A program made the position numbers and the translations under genes. 64,000 nucleotides of DNA from Luteimonas sp. FCS-9 (GTDB lineage: Bacteria > Pseudomonadota > Gammaproteobacteria > Xanthomonadales > Xanthomonadaceae): NCBI RefSeq assembly GCF_001014645.1, contig NZ_LASZ01000002.1, positions 124,001-188,000 of the forward strand, given 5' to 3'. How positions within the stretch are numbered: position 1 is the first letter of the stretch; each line of letters starts with the position of its first letter. The notes under the pieces are model-generated. The model had not been told where the DNA came from. It did not search any database and worked only from the letters and a program-made list of their open reading frames with translations. This document shows, piece after piece, positions 38,250-48,661 of the stretch.

Positions 38250-38255
38250 GCCCGC

Positions 38256-38678
38256 ATGCGCGCCGACTTCTATCTGATCGCCAAGCCCCGGTTCCGCGAC
38301 GAGCCGCTGCGGCTGGTCTGCGAACTGGTGCGCAAGGCCTATGCCGCGCAGCAGTGGACGCTGGTGCTCGCGCGCGACATGGCGCAGGCCGAGATGCTCG
38401 ACGACATGCTGTGGGACATGGGCGAGGACGCGTACATTCCGCACCAGATCGCCGGCACCGACGACGAGGACGACGAGGCGCCGGTGCTGATCGCGGCTCC
38501 CGGCGCCGACACCCCGATGCGCGCGCTGGTCATCAACCTGCGCGACGCCGCGGTCGACGGCGGCTTCGAGCGCGTGCTCGAGGTCGTCCCCGCCGACGAC
38601 TCGGCCCGCGAGCCCCTGCGCGAGCGCTGGCGCCACTACAAGGCTGCCGGACTCGAGGTGTCCAAGCACGACATGTGA
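38256..38678 (+). CDS. holC: DNA polymerase III chi subunit HolC
   Basis: 140 residues starting MRADFYLIAKPRFRDEPLRL, with the chi-family pattern ACELVRKAY-like first helix, LDDMLWDMGEDAYIPHQI and APVLIA. The acidic stretch GTDDEDDEAP is typical. HolC links the clamp loader (through HolD) to SSB. It sits between pepA and valS as in many gammaproteobacteria. Confidence 0.93.
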   Translation: MRADFYLIAKPRFRDEPLRLVCELVRKAYAAQQWTLVLARDMAQAEMLDDMLWDMGEDAYIPHQIAGTDDEDDEAPVLIAAPGADTPMRALVINLRDAAVDGGFERVLEVVPADDSAREPLRERWRHYKAAGLEVSKHDM

Positions 38679-38689
38679 GTGGAGGGCCG

Positions 38690-38788
38690 GGATCCGAGAT
38701 TGGGGATTCGGGATTCGAGCGATGAATCCCGCCCCGCTCCGGAGCCCCGCCTTCCCAATCCCGAATCCCCACTTCCGAATCCCGACGC
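38690..38788. repeat. Palindromic GGGATTCGGG element C between holC and valS
   Basis: The left arm GATTGGGGATTCGGGATTCG pairs with the right arm CAATCCCGAATCCCCA (38758 on); a further CCGAATCCCG follows. It fills the gap up to four bases before the valS ATG, so no normal ribosome-binding site precedes valS. Confidence 0.85.
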
Positions 38789-38791
38789 CCC

Positions 38792-41620
38792 ATGCCCCTC
38801 GCCTCCAGCTACGACCCCGGTTCCTTCGAAGCCCGCCTGTACGCCGAATGGGAGGCCGGCGGGGTGTTCGCGCCGCAGGGCGACGGGCCGGCCTACACGA
38901 TCCTGCTGCCGCCGCCCAACGTCACCGGCACGCTGCACATGGGCCACGCGTTCCAGCACACGCTGCAGGACGCGCTGGTGCGCTACCACCGGATGCGCGG
39001 CTACCGCACGCTGTGGCAGATGGGCACCGACCATGCCGGCATCGCGACCGAAATGGTGGTCTCGCGCAACCTCAAGCTCGCCGGCAGCAGCGACACGCGC
39101 GATTCGCTGGGCCGCGAGCGCTTCATCGAGAAAGTGTGGGAGTGGAAGACCGAGTCGGGCGGCACGATCGAGCGCCAGATGCGCCGGCTGGGCGCGTCGG
39201 GCGACTGGTCGCGCACGACGTTCACGATGGACCCGCAGCCGTCCCAGGCGGTCGTCGAGGCCTTCGTGCGCCTGCACGAGCAGGGCCTGATCTACCGCGG
39301 CCAGCGCCTGGTCAACTGGGATCCGGTGCTCAAGACCGCGATCTCGGACCTTGAGGTCGTCAGTGAGGAGGAGGACGGCTTCCTGTGGGAAATCCGCTAT
39401 CCGCTGGCCGACGGCGCGACCTATGAACACGTCGAGACCGACGCCGACGGCCACGAGACGCTGCGCGAGACGCGCGACCATCTGGTCGTGGCCACCACGC
39501 GTCCGGAAACGATGCTCGGCGACACGGCGGTCATGGTGCACCCGGAGGATCCGCGCTACGCGCAGCTGATCGGCAAGACCGTGGCACTGCCGCTGACCGG
39601 CCGTACGATCCCCGTGATCGGCGATGCCTACGTCGACCGTGCCTTCGGCACCGGCGTGGTCAAGGTGACCCCCGCGCACGACTTCAACGACTACCAGGTC
39701 GGCCAGCGCCACGGCCTGCCGACGATCAACCTGTTCACGCCCGAGGCCGCGCTCAACGACGCGGCGCCCGAGCGCTTCCGCGGCTTGGACCGCTTCGACG
39801 CGCGCAAGGCCGTGCTCGCCGAACTCGAAGCCGAAGGGCTGATGCTGGAGGCACGTCCGCACAAGCTGCAGGTGCCGCGCGGCGACCGCACCGGCCAGGT
39901 CATCGAGCCGTATCTGACCGACCAGTGGTTCGTCGCGATGGACGGCCTGGCCCAACGCGGCCTGGAACTGGTCGAGAGCGGCGCGGTCAGGTTCGTCCCG
40001 CCGAACTGGACCAGCACCTATCGCCACTGGATGGAGAACATCCAGGACTGGTGCATCAGCCGCCAGCTGTGGTGGGGCCACCGCATCCCGGCGTGGTACG
40101 ACGCGGCAGGCAACATCTATGTCGCCCGCACCGAAGCCGAGGCGCGTGAGAAGGCGGGCCTGGGGCCGGACGTCGCGCTGACACAGGACAGCGACGTGCT
40201 AGAGACCTGGTTCTCGTCGGGCCTGTGGCCGATCGGCACGATGGGCTGGCCGGACGCGACGGCGATGGGCGAACGCGGCTTCGCGCACTTCGTGCCCTCG
40301 AGCGTGCTGGTCACCGGCTTCGACATCATCTTCTTCTGGGTGGCGCGGATGATCATGCTGACCGACCACCTGGTCGGCCAGGTGCCGTTCCGCGACGTCT
40401 ACATGACCGGCCTGGTCCGCGACAAGGACGGCCAGAAGATGTCCAAGTCGAAGGGCAACGTGCTCGACCCGCTCGACATCATCGACGGCATCGCGATCGA
40501 GGACCTCGTCGCCAAGCGCACCACCGGGCTGATGAAGCCCAAGGACGCGCCGAAGATCGAGAAGGCCACGCGCAAGGAGTTCCCCGAGGGCATCGCCGCG
40601 CACGGCGCCGACCCACTGCGCTTCACGATGGCCGCGCTCGCCGGCCCCGGCCGCGACATCAAGTTCGACCTCGGCCGGGCCGAGGGCTACAAGAACTTCT
40701 GCAACAAGCTGTGGAACGCGACGCGCTTCGTGCTGATGAACACCGAGGGCTTCGCCCCCGCGGCCGACGCCGCCTGGCCGGTGACCGACACCGAGCAGTG
40801 GATCCTGTCCCGGCTCGACAAGGTCGCCAACGAGGCCCGCACGCACTTCGAGAGCTACCGCTTCGACCTGCTCGCGCAGACGTTGTACGAATTCGCCTGG
40901 AACCAGTTCTGCGACTGGTTCGTCGAGCTCGCCAAGCCCGCGCTGTCGGGCACCGACGCGGCGGCCGCCGACAGCACCCGTCGCACGCTGCTGCACGTGC
41001 TCGAATCGCTGCTGCGACTGCTGCACCCGCTGATCCCGTTCGTCACCGAGGAACTGTGGCGCCAGGTCGCGCCGCGGCTGGGCATCGAGGCGACGACGAT
41101 CTCGCTGCGCCCTTACCCGCAGGCCGATGCGCAGGCGGTGGCCGCGTATTCCAAGGCCGACGCCGACGTCGAGTGGCTCAAGCAGATGGTCAGCGCACTG
41201 CGCCGCATCCGCAGCGAGCTGGGCGTGTCGCCGTCGCGCCAGATCGTGCTGCTGACGCGCGAGGACCACCCGCTGTCGACCGAGCGCCTGCACCGCTTCG
41301 ATTCGCAGCTGCGCTTCCTCGTCCGGCTCGAGCGCATCGACCGGCTCGAGGGCGACCCGCCGCCGGCGGCGACCGCGCTGGTCGGCGAACTCGCGCTGTA
41401 CGTGCCGCTCGAAGGGCTCGTCGACCTCGACGCCGAGCGCGTGCGCCTGGACAAGGAGCTCAAGCGCGTCGAGGGCGAGCTGGCCAAGTGCCACGGCAAG
41501 CTGTCGAACGAGACCTTCGTCAGGAACGCGCCGATGACGGTCGTCGAACAGGAGCGCCAGCGCCTGGCCGACTGGACCGCGCAACGCGACGCGCTCGCGG
41601 CCCAGCGCGCGCGGCTGTAA
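38792..41620 (+). CDS. valS: Valyl-tRNA synthetase
   Basis: 942 residues, normal length. Class Ia signatures: HIGH-type motif [15 protein letters not shown] (about residues 42-56) and KMSKS in [15 protein letters not shown] (about 545-560). The editing (CP1) domain is seen around [22 protein letters not shown]. The C-terminal anticodon domain and the coiled-coil arm ([22 protein letters not shown]) are present. It charges tRNA-Val. The start directly follows palindromic element C; no Shine-Dalgarno is visible. Confidence 0.97.
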   Translation: MPLASSYDPGSFEARLYAEWEAGGVFAPQGDGPAYTILLPPPNVTGTLHMGHAFQHTLQDALVRYHRMRGYRTLWQMGTDHAGIATEMVVSRNLKLAGSSDTRDSLGRERFIEKVWEWKTESGGTIERQMRRLGASGDWSRTTFTMDPQPSQAVVEAFVRLHEQGLIYRGQRLVNWDPVLKTAISDLEVVSEEEDGFLWEIRYPLADGATYEHVETDADGHETLRETRDHLVVATTRPETMLGDTAVMVHPEDPRYAQLIGKTVALPLTGRTIPVIGDAYVDRAFGTGVVKVTPAHDFNDYQVGQRHGLPTINLFTPEAALNDAAPERFRGLDRFDARKAVLAELEAEGLMLEARPHKLQVPRGDRTGQVIEPYLTDQWFVAMDGLAQRGLELVESGAVRFVPPNWTSTYRHWMENIQDWCISRQLWWGHRIPAWYDAAGNIYVARTEAEAREKAGLGPDVALTQDSDVLETWFSSGLWPIGTMGWPDATAMGERGFAHFVPSSVLVTGFDIIFFWVARMIMLTDHLVGQVPFRDVYMTGLVRDKDGQKMSKSKGNVLDPLDIIDGIAIEDLVAKRTTGLMKPKDAPKIEKATRKEFPEGIAAHGADPLRFTMAALAGPGRDIKFDLGRAEGYKNFCNKLWNATRFVLMNTEGFAPAADAAWPVTDTEQWILSRLDKVANEARTHFESYRFDLLAQTLYEFAWNQFCDWFVELAKPALSGTDAAAADSTRRTLLHVLESLLRLLHPLIPFVTEELWRQVAPRLGIEATTISLRPYPQADAQAVAAYSKADADVEWLKQMVSALRRIRSELGVSPSRQIVLLTREDHPLSTERLHRFDSQLRFLVRLERIDRLEGDPPPAATALVGELALYVPLEGLVDLDAERVRLDKELKRVEGELAKCHGKLSNETFVRNAPMTVVEQERQRLADWTAQRDALAAQRARL

Positions 41621-41926
41621 GGCGACGCGCGCGCGACGCAGCGGGTGATGATGCGGTGCCTGCGGGTGCGCCTGCCGGGTACCGCGCCCAATCGCGGCCC
41701 GATATCCGCTTGGTGGTCACGGCACCCGGCAGGCGCTGGACGCATTGCGAGAGCGGATCGGAGAGCAGGACGACCCGATGCCGGCGCGATGCGATTCTCG
41801 ACACAGAACGCACGGACGGGAGTGCCCGCACACGGGATTGCGGTGGAACACGCCGATGCATCGGAACACGGCGCGTCGTCGCGCCGGCGCCTTAGAATCG
41901 AGGCATCTCCGCACCGTGGGGCCGCG
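41621..41926. other. Intergenic region upstream of ndh
   Basis: 306 bases without a recognisable gene. It contains the second copy of the 72-bp dispersed repeat and must include the promoter of the NADH dehydrogenase gene; no promoter hexamers were assigned. Confidence 0.55.
41678..41749 (+). repeat. 72-bp dispersed repeat, copy 2
   Basis: Begins GGTACCGCGCCCAATCGC and matches the reverse complement of 13429-13500 at 61 of 72 positions without gaps. Confidence 0.8.
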
Positions 41927-43276
41927 ATGTCCGCTTCTTCCGACCATCCGCGCGTCGTCATCGTCGGCGGCGGCTTCGCCGGCCTCTGGGCCACGCGCGC
42001 CCTGGCCGGCGCACCGGTCCGCATCACGCTGATCGATCGCGGCAACCACCACCTGTTCCAGCCGCTGCTCTACCAGGTGGCGACCGCCGGGCTGTCGGCG
42101 CCGGACATCGCCGCGCCGCTGCGCCACATCCTGCGGCGCCAGCGCAACGTCGAGATCCGCATGGCCGAGGTCGAGGGCATCGATCCCGCCGCACGCACGC
42201 TCACGCTCGACGGCGGCATGACGCTCGGCTACGACCGCCTGGTGCTGGCGGCCGGCGCCACCCACGCCTACTTCGGCAACGACCAGTGGGCGCCGCACGC
42301 GCCGGGCCTGAAGACGCTCGACGACGCGCTGCACTTGCGTCGCCGCATGCTGCTGGCCTTCGAGCGCGCCGAGGCCGAGACCGATCCCGACGCCCGCGCC
42401 GCATGGCTGAGCTTCGCCATCGTCGGCGGCGGGCCGACCGGCGTGGAACTGGCCGGCACGCTGGCCGAGATCGCGCGCCATACGCTGCGCAGCGAGTTCC
42501 GCCACATCGACCCGGCGCTGGCCAGGGTACGCCTGCTCGAGGCCGGGCCGCGCGTGCTCGCGTCGTTCCCCGAGGACCTGTCGGCCCGGGCCCGCCGCCA
42601 GCTCGAGAAGCTCGGCGTGGAAGTGCTCACCGGCGAGCCGGTCGCCGACATCGACGCCGAGGGCTACCGGCTGGGCGACCGGCGGATCGCCGCGCGGACC
42701 GTGATCTGGGCGGCCGGCGTCGCCGCCTCGCCGCTGGGTGCATTGCTTAACACGCCGCGCGACCGCGCCGGCCGCCTGCGCGTCGAGCCGGACCTCACCG
42801 TGCCCGGCCACCCGGACATCTACGCGATCGGCGACATGGTCGCCGTCGACAGCGGCGGCCGCCAGGTGCCGGGCGTGGCGCCGGCAGCCAAGCAGATGGG
42901 CGAACACGCCGCGGCGAACCTGCGCGCCGACCTGGCCGGGCGGCCGCGGGCCCCGTTCGCCTATCGCGACTACGGCAACCTCGCCACGATCGGTCGCATG
43001 GCCGGCGTCGTGCACCTGGGCCGGCTCAAGCTCTCGGGCGCGCCTGCGTGGTGGTTCTGGCTGGTCGCGCACGTGTTCTTCCTGATCGGCTTCCGCAACC
43101 GCGTCGTCGTGCTGCTCAACTGGACGCTCGCGTACTGGACCCACCGGCGCGCGGCACGGATCATCTTCGGCCCGCCGCCTGAGGTCGGCCCCGACGCGCC
43201 GGTACACGACCGGCCGCTGCAGGCTTCGGATAGCATGGCCGCTCATCCGTCGACGCCGGACACGGCGCCGGACTGA
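41927..43276 (+). CDS. ndh: Type II NADH dehydrogenase (NDH-2)
   Basis: 449 residues. FAD-binding Rossmann motif VVIVGGGFAGLWATRAL at the N-terminus, NADH-binding motif FAIVGGGPTGVELAGTL in the middle, and the family block YAIGDMVAVD. The quinone-site region LFQPLLYQVATAGLSAPDIA is conserved. The C-terminus has an amphipathic membrane-contact segment around WWFWLVAHVFFLIGFRNR. It moves electrons from NADH to quinone without proton pumping. ATG 41927 was chosen because the dinucleotide fold starts right after it; the open frame upstream includes a dispersed repeat. Confidence 0.93.
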   Translation: MSASSDHPRVVIVGGGFAGLWATRALAGAPVRITLIDRGNHHLFQPLLYQVATAGLSAPDIAAPLRHILRRQRNVEIRMAEVEGIDPAARTLTLDGGMTLGYDRLVLAAGATHAYFGNDQWAPHAPGLKTLDDALHLRRRMLLAFERAEAETDPDARAAWLSFAIVGGGPTGVELAGTLAEIARHTLRSEFRHIDPALARVRLLEAGPRVLASFPEDLSARARRQLEKLGVEVLTGEPVADIDAEGYRLGDRRIAARTVIWAAGVAASPLGALLNTPRDRAGRLRVEPDLTVPGHPDIYAIGDMVAVDSGGRQVPGVAPAAKQMGEHAAANLRADLAGRPRAPFAYRDYGNLATIGRMAGVVHLGRLKLSGAPAWWFWLVAHVFFLIGFRNRVVVLLNWTLAYWTHRRAARIIFGPPPEVGPDAPVHDRPLQASDSMAAHPSTPDTAPD

Positions 43277-43298
43277 GCCTTCTCCGATCCGGCCCGCC

Positions 43299-44108
43299 AT
43301 GCTCGACATCTCGACCCACCATTTCCTGACCGCGCTCGGGGTCACCACCGCGGCCGGCCTGGCCACCGGCCTGGGCAGCCTGCTGGTGATCTTCGCCCGG
43401 CAGCCGAACGCCCGCCTGCTCGCCTTCGGGCTCGCGTTCGCGGCCGGCGCGATGGTCTACGTGTCGCTGACCGAGATCCTCGACAAGTCGATCCTCGCCT
43501 TCACCGAGGCCTACGGCGAGCAGCTCGGCTTCACCTGGGGCACGCTCGCGTTCCTGGGCGGCGTGCTGTTCATCGTCTCCATCGACCGGCTGGTGCCCAA
43601 CCCGCACGAGCGCCTGGAGGTGGACGACCCCTACTTCCGCGAGCACAACGCCGGCTACATCAAGCGCGTCGGCCTGCTGACGGCGGTCGCGATCACCGCG
43701 CACAACTTCCCGGAAGGGCTGGCGACGTTCTTCGCCACGCTCGAGAACCCCGGCGTCGGCCTGCCGCTCGCGTTCGCCATCGCGATCCACAACATCCCCG
43801 AAGGCATCGCGATCGCGGTGCCGGTCTACTTCGCGACCAACAACAAGATCTACGCGTTCCTGGCGTGCCTGCTGTCGGGCCTGGCCGAGCCGCTGGGCGC
43901 GCTGATCGGCTATGCGTTGCTGCGTCCGTTTCTGTCCGAGCCCGTGTTCGGCACCGTCTTCGGCCTCATCGCCGGCGTCATGGTCTTCCTCGCGCTCGAC
44001 GAACTGCTGCCCGCCGCCAAGCGCTACGCCAAGGGCCACGAGACCGTCTACGGCCTCGTCGCCGGCATGGCCGCACTGGCGTTGAGCCTGGTGCTGTTCA
44101 AGTGGTGA
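43299..44108 (+). CDS. zupT: ZIP-family zinc transporter ZupT
   Basis: 269 residues, eight predicted helices. The two metal-binding helices read ITAHNFPEGLATFF and IAIHNIPEGIAIAVPVYF, the ZupT signature (H-N-x-P-E-G twice). It imports Zn(II) and other divalent metals across the inner membrane. It starts 22 bases after ndh, so the two could be co-transcribed. Confidence 0.93.
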   Translation: MLDISTHHFLTALGVTTAAGLATGLGSLLVIFARQPNARLLAFGLAFAAGAMVYVSLTEILDKSILAFTEAYGEQLGFTWGTLAFLGGVLFIVSIDRLVPNPHERLEVDDPYFREHNAGYIKRVGLLTAVAITAHNFPEGLATFFATLENPGVGLPLAFAIAIHNIPEGIAIAVPVYFATNNKIYAFLACLLSGLAEPLGALIGYALLRPFLSEPVFGTVFGLIAGVMVFLALDELLPAAKRYAKGHETVYGLVAGMAALALSLVLFKW

Positions 44109-44199
44109 GGATGCATCAGGTTCGGCGCTGAAGACTCGCGCTGCGCGGACGTGATCCCACGGCGTCGCGCCCCTCGAACCATCCGAGCAGAGATCCAGA

Positions 44200-44226
44200 C
44201 GGAAACGGCCCGCTTGCGCGGGCCGT
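44200..44226 (-). terminator. Intrinsic terminator of rpoH
   Basis: ACGGCCCGC-TTGC-GCGGGCCGT, a perfect 9-bp stem 27 bases after the rpoH stop, followed on the minus strand by TTCCGTCT. Confidence 0.75.
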
Positions 44227-44253
44227 CCTGGAACACCATCGATGGGCGCGGGC

Positions 44254-45132
<879 letters not shown>

Positions 45133-45157
45133 GAAAAGGATGGTAGCAGTCTCCAGT

Positions 45158-45185
45158 TATGACTGCTAAGGCCGCCGGAAGTTCC
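45158..45185 (-). promoter_or_regulatory. Sigma-E-type promoter of rpoH overlapping an inverted repeat
   Basis: On the minus strand GGAACTT (45179-45185), 16 bases, then TCATA (45158-45162) fits the extracytoplasmic sigma-E pattern GGAACTT-N16-TCnnA. The predicted transcript start is near 45151. TAGCAGTC-N9-GACTGCTA (45144-45168) is a perfect 8-bp dyad across the -10 and the start. Sigma-E control of rpoH is known in E. coli and has been described for Xanthomonas. Confidence 0.65.
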
Positions 45186-45323
45186 CGAGTGTTCCGGTCA
45201 TGGAACGTTACGCGGGGTCTGGACAGGCTTCGTTCACGAAAACGGATGGATTCAGCGTGGGCCCGTTGCAGCACCGACGAGCGCCGACAGTGTGCCCGCC
45301 GCCACGCGAATCCACGATGAAAG

Positions 45324-48098
45324 TCAGCCCCAGGCCGCGATGCGCCGGATCGTGTCCCGGACGTCCGCGAGCGCCTGCGACTGTGCGGCGATGCGCGGGC
45401 GGCGGTCGAGCATGCACGCCAGCGCGGACGCCAGCAGCCGGGCGTGCGCCGCCTGGAGCGCGTCGCACTGCGCTGGCGCCAGCAGGCCCGCGGTCGCGGC
45501 GGCCTCCAGCAGCAGCGGGGTGGCCCTGGGGCCGAGCAGCGCCGGGTGCGTCGGGGCGCCCTGCAGGACCAGCGACTGGGCCAGGAACTCCAGGTCGACC
45601 AGTCCGCCGTCGCCCTGCTTGAGATCGAACCGGTCGGCAGTGGAGCGGTCGAGTTCGCCGCGCATGCGCCGGCGCATCGCCGCGATCTCCTCACGCAGCG
45701 CCGCCGGGTCGCGCGGCCGGGCCAGCGTGGCGTTGCGGACGGACTCGAACGCCTCGCGCATCGACGGCTCGCCGGCCACCACGCGCGCCCGGACCAGCGC
45801 CTGGTGCTCCCAGGTCCACGCGCGCCCGCGCTGGTACTCCGCATAGCTGGCCAGCGACGAGACCAGCAGCCCCTTGCCGCCGTCGGGGCGCAGGCGCACG
45901 TCGACGTCGTAGAGCCGGCCGCCGCCGGTGACCGTGCCCAGCAGCGCGACGATCTTCTGCGCCAGCCGAGCGGCCCAGCGCTGGGCGTCGAGCGGACGCG
46001 CGCCGTCCGACTGCGCGTCGGCCGGCGCGTCGTACAGGAACACCAGGTCGAGGTCCGAGCCGAACCCCAGCTCCTCGCCGCCGAGGCTGCCGTAACCGAC
46101 CACCGCGAAGCGCGCATCCGGCAGCCGGCCGTGCGCGGCCGCGAGTTCGCGCATCGCCAGCGCCAGCACCACCTCGACCACCGCGTCGGCCAGCCAGGCG
46201 AGCTGGCGGGTCGCCGCCGGTGCGTCGAGCCGGCGGTCGAGCGTGGCCAGTGCGATCCGGAAGCTCAGCTGCTGGCGGATCTCGTTGAGCGAGAGCAGCG
46301 CGGCCTCCAGGTCGGGCTGCTGCAGGGCGCGCGCGCATTGCGCCGCCAGGCCCTTGCGCTCGGGCAGCGGCCCCTCGACGCGCGCGTCGAGCAGTTCGTC
46401 GAGCAGCAGCGGATGCGCGGCCAGGCGCTCGGCGAGGAACGCGCTGCGGGTCACTGCGTCCACCAGCCGCGCCAGCGCGGCCGGCTGCTCGTCGAGCAGG
46501 GCGAGATAGCTCGCGCGCCGCAGGATGTTGTGCAGCAGCGCCAGCAGTCGCCGCACCGCCTGCAAAGGCCGGTCGGCCGGCGCCGACGCCTGCAGCAGCA
46601 CCGGCATCAGCCGGTCGAGCCGCGCACGGGCGTTGTCCGACAGGTCGCGCACGCTCGGCGAACGCGCGAAGTCGCGCAACGCGTCGGCGACGTTGCCCGC
46701 GTCGTCGAAGCCGGCGGCCGCCAGCGTCTGCGCATCGCCGCCATCGGGCAGTGCGCGCCACCAGGTCGCCAGGTCGCTGTCGGTGTTGACATGCCGCTGC
46801 TGGCTGCGGACCGCGAGCAGCGCGTCGAATTCGTGCGCGACGTGGCCGCGCTGGCGCCGCAACTCGGCATCGAGCGCGTCCCAGTCGGCGTACCCGAGCC
46901 CGGACGCGATCCGCAGTCGGTCGAGCGGATCGGCCGGCAACACGTGGGTCTGCGCATCACGCAGCATCTGCAACCGGTTCTCCAGCCGGCGCAGAAACCG
47001 GTACGCGGCCTGCAGCCGCGCCAACGCCTCGTCCGAGAGCTGGCCGGCCGCGTGCAGCGCCCGCAGCGCGGGCAGCAGCCGGCGCTCGCGCAGCGCCGGT
47101 TCCCTGCCGCCGCGGATCAGCTGCAGCGCCTGGGCCAGGAACTCGATCTCGCGGATGCCGCCGTCGCCGCGCTTGATGTCGTCGGCCAGCTCCCGGCGCG
47201 CGACCTCGGCGGCGATCATGTCCTTCATCTGCCGCAGGCCGTCGAGCGCGCCGAAGTCGAGGTAGCGGCGGTAGACGAACGGCCGCAGCAGGTCGAGGAA
47301 CCGCGCGCCCGCCGCGACGTCGCCGGCCACCGGCCGCGCCTTCTGCCAGGCGTAGCGTTCCCAGTCGCGTCCCTCGCGCTGGAAATACTGCTCCATCGCT
47401 GCGAAGCTCAGCGCGATGCGGCCCGCGTTGCCGAACGGACGCAGGCGCAGGTCGACGCGATGGCAGAAGCCGTCGCCGGTGATCTCGTCGAGCAGCCGCG
47501 CCAACTGCTGCCCCAGCCGGGTGAAATAGTCCTCGGCCGCCAGCGGACGCGCACCGTCGCTCTCGCCGGCCGATTCGAAGCCGTAGACCAGGTCGATGTC
47601 GGAACTGAAGTTGAGTTCGCCGCCGCCGAGCTTGCCGAGTCCGAACACGACCAGGCGCACGACGCGCCCGTCGCCGTCGCGCACGACGCCGTGGCGGCCC
47701 GCGAACGCATGCTCGAGCGCATCGAGCGCGCACTGCAGACAGGCCTCGGCCAGCTGCGTGCTGCCGGCGAGCGTCGCGGCAACGTCGTCGATGCCATGCA
47801 CGTCGCGCCAGATCAGCCGCGTCGAGCAGGCGAGCCGGTAGCGGCGCAGCAGCATCGGCCAGTCACCGCCGTTGCCGGCATGCAGTCGCGGCGGCGCGGG
47901 CGCCGTGTCGCCGTCGTCCGCCAGCAACGCCCGCAGCAGCTCGGGCTGGCGCTGCAGGACCTCGATCGCGACGTCGCTGGCGATCGCGACCGGGCGCAGG
48001 CGCGCCATCGCCGCGGCGTCGCCTCGCACGTCATCGGGCAGGCGGGCCAGCAGGCGTTCGACATGCGCATCGAGCGCGGCACGGGGATCGGCGGTCAT
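45324..48098 (-). CDS. glnE: Glutamine synthetase adenylyltransferase/deadenylase GlnE
   Basis: 924 residues. Two nucleotidyltransferase domains are visible. The N-terminal deadenylylase has [24 protein letters not shown]. The C-terminal adenylylase has [24 protein letters not shown]. Each is followed by its helical domain. Under PII signals it switches glutamine synthetase off by adenylylation and back on. I chose ATG 48098 ([17 protein letters not shown]); the frame extends to 48188 but without family similarity. It lies upstream of rpoH on the same strand with 191 bases between. Confidence 0.95.
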   Translation of the reverse strand: MTADPRAALDAHVERLLARLPDDVRGDAAAMARLRPVAIASDVAIEVLQRQPELLRALLADDGDTAPAPPRLHAGNGGDWPMLLRRYRLACSTRLIWRDVHGIDDVAATLAGSTQLAEACLQCALDALEHAFAGRHGVVRDGDGRVVRLVVFGLGKLGGGELNFSSDIDLVYGFESAGESDGARPLAAEDYFTRLGQQLARLLDEITGDGFCHRVDLRLRPFGNAGRIALSFAAMEQYFQREGRDWERYAWQKARPVAGDVAAGARFLDLLRPFVYRRYLDFGALDGLRQMKDMIAAEVARRELADDIKRGDGGIREIEFLAQALQLIRGGREPALRERRLLPALRALHAAGQLSDEALARLQAAYRFLRRLENRLQMLRDAQTHVLPADPLDRLRIASGLGYADWDALDAELRRQRGHVAHEFDALLAVRSQQRHVNTDSDLATWWRALPDGGDAQTLAAAGFDDAGNVADALRDFARSPSVRDLSDNARARLDRLMPVLLQASAPADRPLQAVRRLLALLHNILRRASYLALLDEQPAALARLVDAVTRSAFLAERLAAHPLLLDELLDARVEGPLPERKGLAAQCARALQQPDLEAALLSLNEIRQQLSFRIALATLDRRLDAPAATRQLAWLADAVVEVVLALAMRELAAAHGRLPDARFAVVGYGSLGGEELGFGSDLDLVFLYDAPADAQSDGARPLDAQRWAARLAQKIVALLGTVTGGGRLYDVDVRLRPDGGKGLLVSSLASYAEYQRGRAWTWEHQALVRARVVAGEPSMREAFESVRNATLARPRDPAALREEIAAMRRRMRGELDRSTADRFDLKQGDGGLVDLEFLAQSLVLQGAPTHPALLGPRATPLLLEAAATAGLLAPAQCDALQAAHARLLASALACMLDRRPRIAAQSQALADVRDTIRRIAAWG

Positions 48099-48231
48099 CC
48101 CGCCATCATGACAGTGGCCGCCGGTCCGAAACAGGAGACGCTCACTTCCACGACCGAGAAGAAGCGTCAAAGAAGGCTCTTCTCCCAAACTAGCGGAATG
48201 GACGTTCCACTTCGGATGGGCAGCGGCCTAC

Positions 48232-48370
48232 CGGCCGGAAGCCGCTCTTCCCTCGGCAAGGGCCGCTTCGCGGTCCGGCCACGCGAAGCACGCGTGGCGT
48301 TCGCGTGGATGCGCGGCAGTGCCGCGCACGCCATCCAGGCTCACCCTGCCTCGACTCGGGCGCGCGCCCA
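48232..48370 (+). repeat. Diverged relative of the 193-bp hairpin repeat
   Basis: Shares with the 32.3 kb repeat the order hairpin CCACGCG-AAGCA-CGCGTGG (48279-48297), GGCGTTCG, hairpin GCGCGGCAGTGCCGCGC, then CGCCATCCA. The first stem differs by a compensated base pair (T-A to A-T) while the loop AAGCA is unchanged. Confidence 0.6.
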
Positions 48371-48492
48371 CTCCGCTTCTCGGATCGGTCCGGCCCAGCC
48401 ACCGGCCGTCAGTCCGCTGCCTTGGACGTTTGCAACCTGAGTTCGGGGACCGAGAGCGGCCCGCTGGAAGAAGTCGCGCTCGCCGAAGAGCC

Positions 48493-48530
48493 AAAAAAAA
48501 AGCCCGCTTCCGGCGAACCGGTTACGGGCT
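48493..48530 (-). terminator. Strong intrinsic terminator downstream of the murG-like gene
   Basis: AGCCCG...CGGGCT with an inner CCGG/CCGG stem is followed on the minus strand by nine Ts (plus-strand A-run 48493-48501). Confidence 0.85.
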
Positions 48531-48661
48531 TGCTCCCTCCCCCACGTCGGGTGCGGGGCGATATTGGAAGACTCTTCGGCGGGATGCACGCTGCACTGCA
48601 AAACGATACTCGCGGGTTCACCAAACCCTACGCATTCAGGTCGAACACGCCCGGTGTGGGG

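Larger units (their letters stand above)
48099..48661. other. Intergenic region between murG-like gene and glnE
   Basis: 563 bases without a supported gene. It contains the hairpin repeat 48232-48370, the terminator of the murG-like gene at 48493-48530, and should contain the glnE promoter near 48100-48220. Confidence 0.6.

Noticed and set aside
48232..48370. CRISPR-like repeats in the hairpin-rich regions at 32.3 and 48.3 kb
   Set aside because: Units are long (193 bp), adjacent without spacers and few in number; no cas genes.
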